Under the pieces are notes generated by a model that saw nothing but the letters and a program-made list of their open reading frames with translations, was not told the DNA's origin and made no database searches. A stretch of DNA of 50,889 bases from Oscillospiraceae bacterium (GTDB lineage: Bacteria; Bacillota; Clostridia; Oscillospirales; Oscillospiraceae): assembly GCA_016302405.1 (NCBI GenBank), contig JAEDNR010000004.1, forward strand, positions 1 through 50,889. Reading direction: 5' to 3'. Numbering within the stretch: position 1 is the stretch's first letter; the number at the start of each line of letters is the position of its first letter. The position numbers were made by a program, and so were the translations under genes. This document shows, in pieces, positions 48,182 through 50,889 of this stretch.

Positions 48182-49270
48182 TTAAAGCGCTCCTTTCACA
48201 TCTTCCAGGCGAACCCAGGCTCCGCCCTCCTGCACCGACTGGTAGGTGGCAATCAGCGCCCGCATGACCATGATCCCATCCTCGGAGGAGGCCCCGGCCA
48301 GAGGGAGCCCTTGCAGCACGCTGTCGGCAAAGCCCTCCAGCTCCCGGCGGTAGAACTGGCCGTCAAAAGCCGCCGGAGAAACGGAGGTACAGGTCCGGGC
48401 GTCAAAGCACTCCACCTCGGAGGACCGGAATTCCCAGGGGTTGTAGGTTTTGGCGTAAACCGTTCCGCCGGTGCCGTAGATTTCACAGCCCTCGTGCCAC
48501 TTCTGGGCAATGGCAATGGTGAGGTCCAGGGTTCCGATGGCTCCACTGGCAAAGTCGCAGTCAATAAGCCAGGAGTGAAGCTTTGCCGTGTGGACATACC
48601 GGGCCGCCACCCGGGTGATGGGCCCCATAAAATACAGCGCCGTATCAAAAAGGTGGCTGCCATGGCCCAGGAGGTAATAGTGATCCAGAATTGCCTTGGG
48701 ATTTCCCGCGGGCTTTTTCATTTTATCGCTGGAATACAGCACCGGCATCACATTGTCCGTCAGGGTATAGCGGCCGATGCTGTCGCAGTACCAGCCCTTG
48801 TAGGTGGTGACCTGCCCCATTTTTTCTTCCTTGAAGTTTTTGGCAAATTGCAGCCCTTCGTCAAAGCGCTTCATGTGCCCGATCTGCAGAACCAGTCCCT
48901 TTTCCTCCGCCAATAATTTCAGCTCCTGGCATTCTTCCAGGGAAACGCCCATGGGCTTTTCCAGCAGCACATGCTTGCCCGCAAGGATCGCCTGCTTCGC
49001 GCAGGGCACATGGAACTGGTCGCCGATGCCGATGATAACCGCCTGCACATTGGGGTCGGCCAGCATCCGGGAATAATCGTTGTAAACCACGTCCGGATCA
49101 TAAATGGCCGCCATTTTGTTAAGCAGGTCCTCGGCAACATCGCAGATGGCGTACAGATGGACATTTCTTGCCTTTGTGCTGCCGATTAAATGGGCCGCCT
49201 GACAGATGATGCCGCAGCCCAGCACGCCCACATTCAGACAGCGTTCTTCTTTTTTTACATTGGTTTTCAT
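48182..49270 (-). CDS. Gfo/Idh/MocA-family oxidoreductase
   Basis: A 362-residue NAD(P)-dependent enzyme. The Rossmann motif is GVLGCGIICQAAHL, the strand-end VQAVIIGIGDQFH and the conserved KHVLLEKPMGVSLEE (the EKP signature) follow. A C-terminal alpha/beta domain has a probable catalytic His in LLGHGSHLFDTALYFMG. Sugar or inositol oxidation is typical. It is the first gene of the three-gene operon with the TIM barrel and hydrolase. Confidence 0.92.
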   Translation of the reverse strand: MKTNVKKEERCLNVGVLGCGIICQAAHLIGSTKARNVHLYAICDVAEDLLNKMAAIYDPDVVYNDYSRMLADPNVQAVIIGIGDQFHVPCAKQAILAGKHVLLEKPMGVSLEECQELKLLAEEKGLVLQIGHMKRFDEGLQFAKNFKEEKMGQVTTYKGWYCDSIGRYTLTDNVMPVLYSSDKMKKPAGNPKAILDHYYLLGHGSHLFDTALYFMGPITRVAARYVHTAKLHSWLIDCDFASGAIGTLDLTIAIAQKWHEGCEIYGTGGTVYAKTYNPWEFRSSEVECFDARTCTSVSPAAFDGQFYRRELEGFADSVLQGLPLAGASSEDGIMVMRALIATYQSVQEGGAWVRLEDVKGAL

Positions 49271-49288
49271 GGAACCCCTCCTGCAAAG

Positions 49289-50527
49289 TCATTCTTTATT
49301 CTGCTCCATTTGGGCGCGGTACTTTTTCCCGACCTCCAGGTGGGACTGGATGCTGGAGCCCCGCATGATGGCCGAGGCGCCGAATTTGCTGTTAATGGCG
49401 TCATAGGCCCTGTCCAGCCGCCGGGCTTTCTCCCGTTCCTCGTCGGAAAACAGGGAAAGCTGGGACTCGGTTTCGTGGGTAAGGTCGGTAAGAGACAGTC
49501 CCAGAAGCCGCAGGGGCGTGTGGCCGTCCCACAGCTCCCTGAAAAGCTGCTTACCGGTCTCATAGACTTCCCGGGAAATATCCGTAGGCTCCGGAAGCTT
49601 CCTCTGGTGGGAACGGGTCCGGAAGTCATTGGAGCGGATGGACACTGCGATGCAGCCGGCTTTCACACCATCCGCCCGCATCCGGGCAGTGACGCTGTCC
49701 GTCAGCGCCAACAGCACGCCATGGGCCTGCTGCCCCGTTACCACATCCTCTTCCAGGGTCGTGGAAACACTGTACCCCTTTGCTTCCTCCGGCGCTGCCA
49801 GAACCGGGGATGGGTCCACGCCGTTGGCATAGTTATAAATCTGCTGGCCCATTTTCACGCCTACGATCCGCTGGACGTGTGCCGGGTCGCTGTTTGCCAG
49901 CTCCCCAATGGTGCGTACGCCTGCCTTTTCCAGCTTTTCCGCCGTGGAGGCACCCACCGTGAACAGGTCCCGTACCGGGAGCGGCCACATTTTCCCAGGA
50001 ATATCTCCGGAAAACAGGGTGTGCACCTTATCCGGCTTTTCAAAATCACTGGCCATCTTGGCAAGGAGCTTATTGTCCCCGATGCCCACATTCACGGTAA
50101 ACCCCAGTTCGGTGCGGATCTTATCCTTAATCGTGTACGCAGTGGCGACGGGGTCCGGATAGAGCCGGTAGGTCCCGCTCATATCCAGAAAGCACTCGTC
50201 AATGGAATACTTCTCCACCACCGGCGCGTATTCCCGGCATATGTCCATAAAGGCTTTGGAGCACTGTTCATAAAGCCGGAAGTCCGGTCTCGCCAGAAAT
50301 AGTTCCGGACATTTGCGCAGCGCCATGGCGATAGGCTCTCCCGTTTTGATCCCGTATTTTTTTGCCGGGATGGATTTGGCAAGAACCACTCCGGTGCGCT
50401 TTTCCGGATCGCCGCCGATGGCTGCGGGGATGAGGCGGATGTCTTCTTCCCCCTTTGCCACCCGCCGGGCCGCCTCCCAGGACAGAAAGGCGCTGTTCAC
50501 ATCCACATGGAATATCAGCCGTGCCAT
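49289..50527 (-). CDS. dinB: DNA polymerase IV-like Y-family polymerase
   Basis: A 412-residue translesion polymerase. The catalytic first Asp is in FHVDVNSAFLSWEA and the acidic pair in EKYSIDECFLDMSG. A helix-hairpin-helix region follows (VGASTAEKLEKAGVRTIGELA), then the little-finger domain. A beta-clamp-binding motif QLSLF is near residue 370. GGAGCC precedes the ATG. I see no clear LexA box in the 60 nt upstream. Confidence 0.94.
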   Translation of the reverse strand: MARLIFHVDVNSAFLSWEAARRVAKGEEDIRLIPAAIGGDPEKRTGVVLAKSIPAKKYGIKTGEPIAMALRKCPELFLARPDFRLYEQCSKAFMDICREYAPVVEKYSIDECFLDMSGTYRLYPDPVATAYTIKDKIRTELGFTVNVGIGDNKLLAKMASDFEKPDKVHTLFSGDIPGKMWPLPVRDLFTVGASTAEKLEKAGVRTIGELANSDPAHVQRIVGVKMGQQIYNYANGVDPSPVLAAPEEAKGYSVSTTLEEDVVTGQQAHGVLLALTDSVTARMRADGVKAGCIAVSIRSNDFRTRSHQRKLPEPTDISREVYETGKQLFRELWDGHTPLRLLGLSLTDLTHETESQLSLFSDEEREKARRLDRAYDAINSKFGASAIMRGSSIQSHLEVGKKYRAQMEQNKE

Positions 50528-50639
50528 AGAAGGCTCCTTTCCTGTTTCATTTTTGCAGCAATTTATTTGTTCTTAATTGTCTGTGCTAAATGATCGTTTA
50601 GCGCATTAACACAGTTCGACAGTTGCAGTGGCGCGGGAG

Positions 50640-50705
50640 CGCCCTCGCCCCCCGCATTTATGAGGGGGGTGGTACCAGTGCGCACACTGGTACCGGGGGG
50701 AGCTC
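50640..50705. repeat. GC-rich palindromes upstream of dinB
   Basis: GGTACCAGTG (50671-50680) and CACTGGTACC (50685-50694) form a perfect 10-bp stem with loop CGCA. A CCCCCC/GGGGGG pair lies just before. No gene is seen from 50528 to 50889. Confidence 0.7.
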
Positions 50706-50733
50706 GTATAAGCGGCTGTGTTCCAATTTATGT

Positions 50734-50844
50734 GTCATTCCGAACCAGTCCGAAGACTGGTGTGGGAATCCCCCTCGTCATTGAGACCACTTTCTTCTAA
50801 AGATGGGGATTGCCACGCCAGTGTGCGCACTGGCTCGCAATGAC
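50734..50844. repeat. Dispersed palindromic repeat (copy R3)
   Basis: It begins GTCATTCCGAACCAGT and ends GGCTCGCAATGAC, with inner GGGAATCCCC/GGGGATTGCC. It is the same family as 33505-33620 and 91-141. A further partial duplication of its right end (CTCGCAATGACCGGGAATTCG) follows directly at about 50857-50877. Confidence 0.8.
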
Positions 50845-50889
50845 CGGGAATTCGGGCTCGCAATGACCGGGAATTCGTACTCCCCCCGT

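Noticed and set aside
50528..50600. Possible LexA/SOS box before dinB
   Set aside because: Only a GAAC half-site is present without the matching GTTC half at the right spacing.

Overview
The window is a chromosomal segment of an anaerobic, moderately GC-rich Gram-positive bacterium, most likely of the class Clostridia (Oscillospiraceae/Ruminococcaceae type). The signs are strong GGAGG ribosome sites, TTGACA/TATAAT-type promoters, a BlaI/BlaR-type pair, PTS enzyme I and HPr, an anaerobic nitrite reductase and Firmicutes-type siphophage modules. The species assignment is inference; there is no rRNA or other marker gene here.

Layout. (1) 1-2420, host: half of a dispersed palindromic repeat, a tRNA-dihydrouridine synthase, a secreted M23 peptidase and tRNA-Arg(CCG). 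(2) about 2415-33054: a complete-looking 30.6-kb prophage inserted exactly at the 3' end of tRNA-Arg. Read on the minus strand from right to left it has a Cro-like regulator, small early genes, an ASCH protein, a DNA methyltransferase, an HUH-type replication protein with a hairpin-rich putative origin, a DUF1064 nuclease, PcfK/PcfJ-like proteins, a coiled-coil protein, a late regulator, HNH, TerS, TerL, portal, Clp-type prohead protease, HK97-fold capsid, connectors, major tail protein, tail chaperone with a textbook -1 frameshift signal, tape measure, Dit, Gp37-like protein, tail fibre, small proteins, M15 endolysin, DUF6527 protein and holin. The plus-strand lysogeny arm has a short repressor, a small unknown gene, an Ltp-like membrane protein (candidate superinfection exclusion) and a large serine integrase. 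The ImmA/IrrE peptidase lies in this arm on the minus strand, tail to tail with the repressor. (3) 33055-33805: host DNA holding two tandem, highly structured repeat units whose conserved part is the reverse complement of the tRNA-Arg 3' end, then a full copy of the dispersed repeat. (4) 33806-36875: BlaI-like repressor and a large BlaR1-type M56 sensor. (5) 37191-40599: nrfA, resB and ccsA, for a pentahaem nitrite reductase and system II cytochrome c maturation. (6) 40787-43583: ptsI, ptsH and a ribulose-5-phosphate 4-epimerase. (7) 44129-50527: HAD hydrolase, ribulose-phosphate 3-epimerase, EamA transporter, alpha/beta hydrolase, sugar epimerase-type TIM barrel, Gfo/Idh/MocA oxidoreductase and DNA polymerase IV. 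The window ends in more palindromes and a third copy of the dispersed repeat.

How it works together. The phage ends can be joined in silico: the two phage-side arms next to the shared 8-bp core GTACCAAA are perfect 13-bp inverted repeats, as expected for attP of a serine integrase. The integrase reading frame runs through this core, so its C-terminus differs between the integrated and excised states. Lysogeny control combines a divergent repressor/Cro-like promoter region and an ImmA gene whose ribosome site is buried in an 11-bp hairpin.

The items most worth a second look are the tRNA-antisense structured repeats downstream of the insertion site, the att-site-dependent integrase C-terminus, the HUH replication gene with its origin-like hairpins in a siphophage, the zinc-ribbon/Ltp fusion, and the frameshift cassette. 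All functional statements are from sequence reading only; no database search was run.
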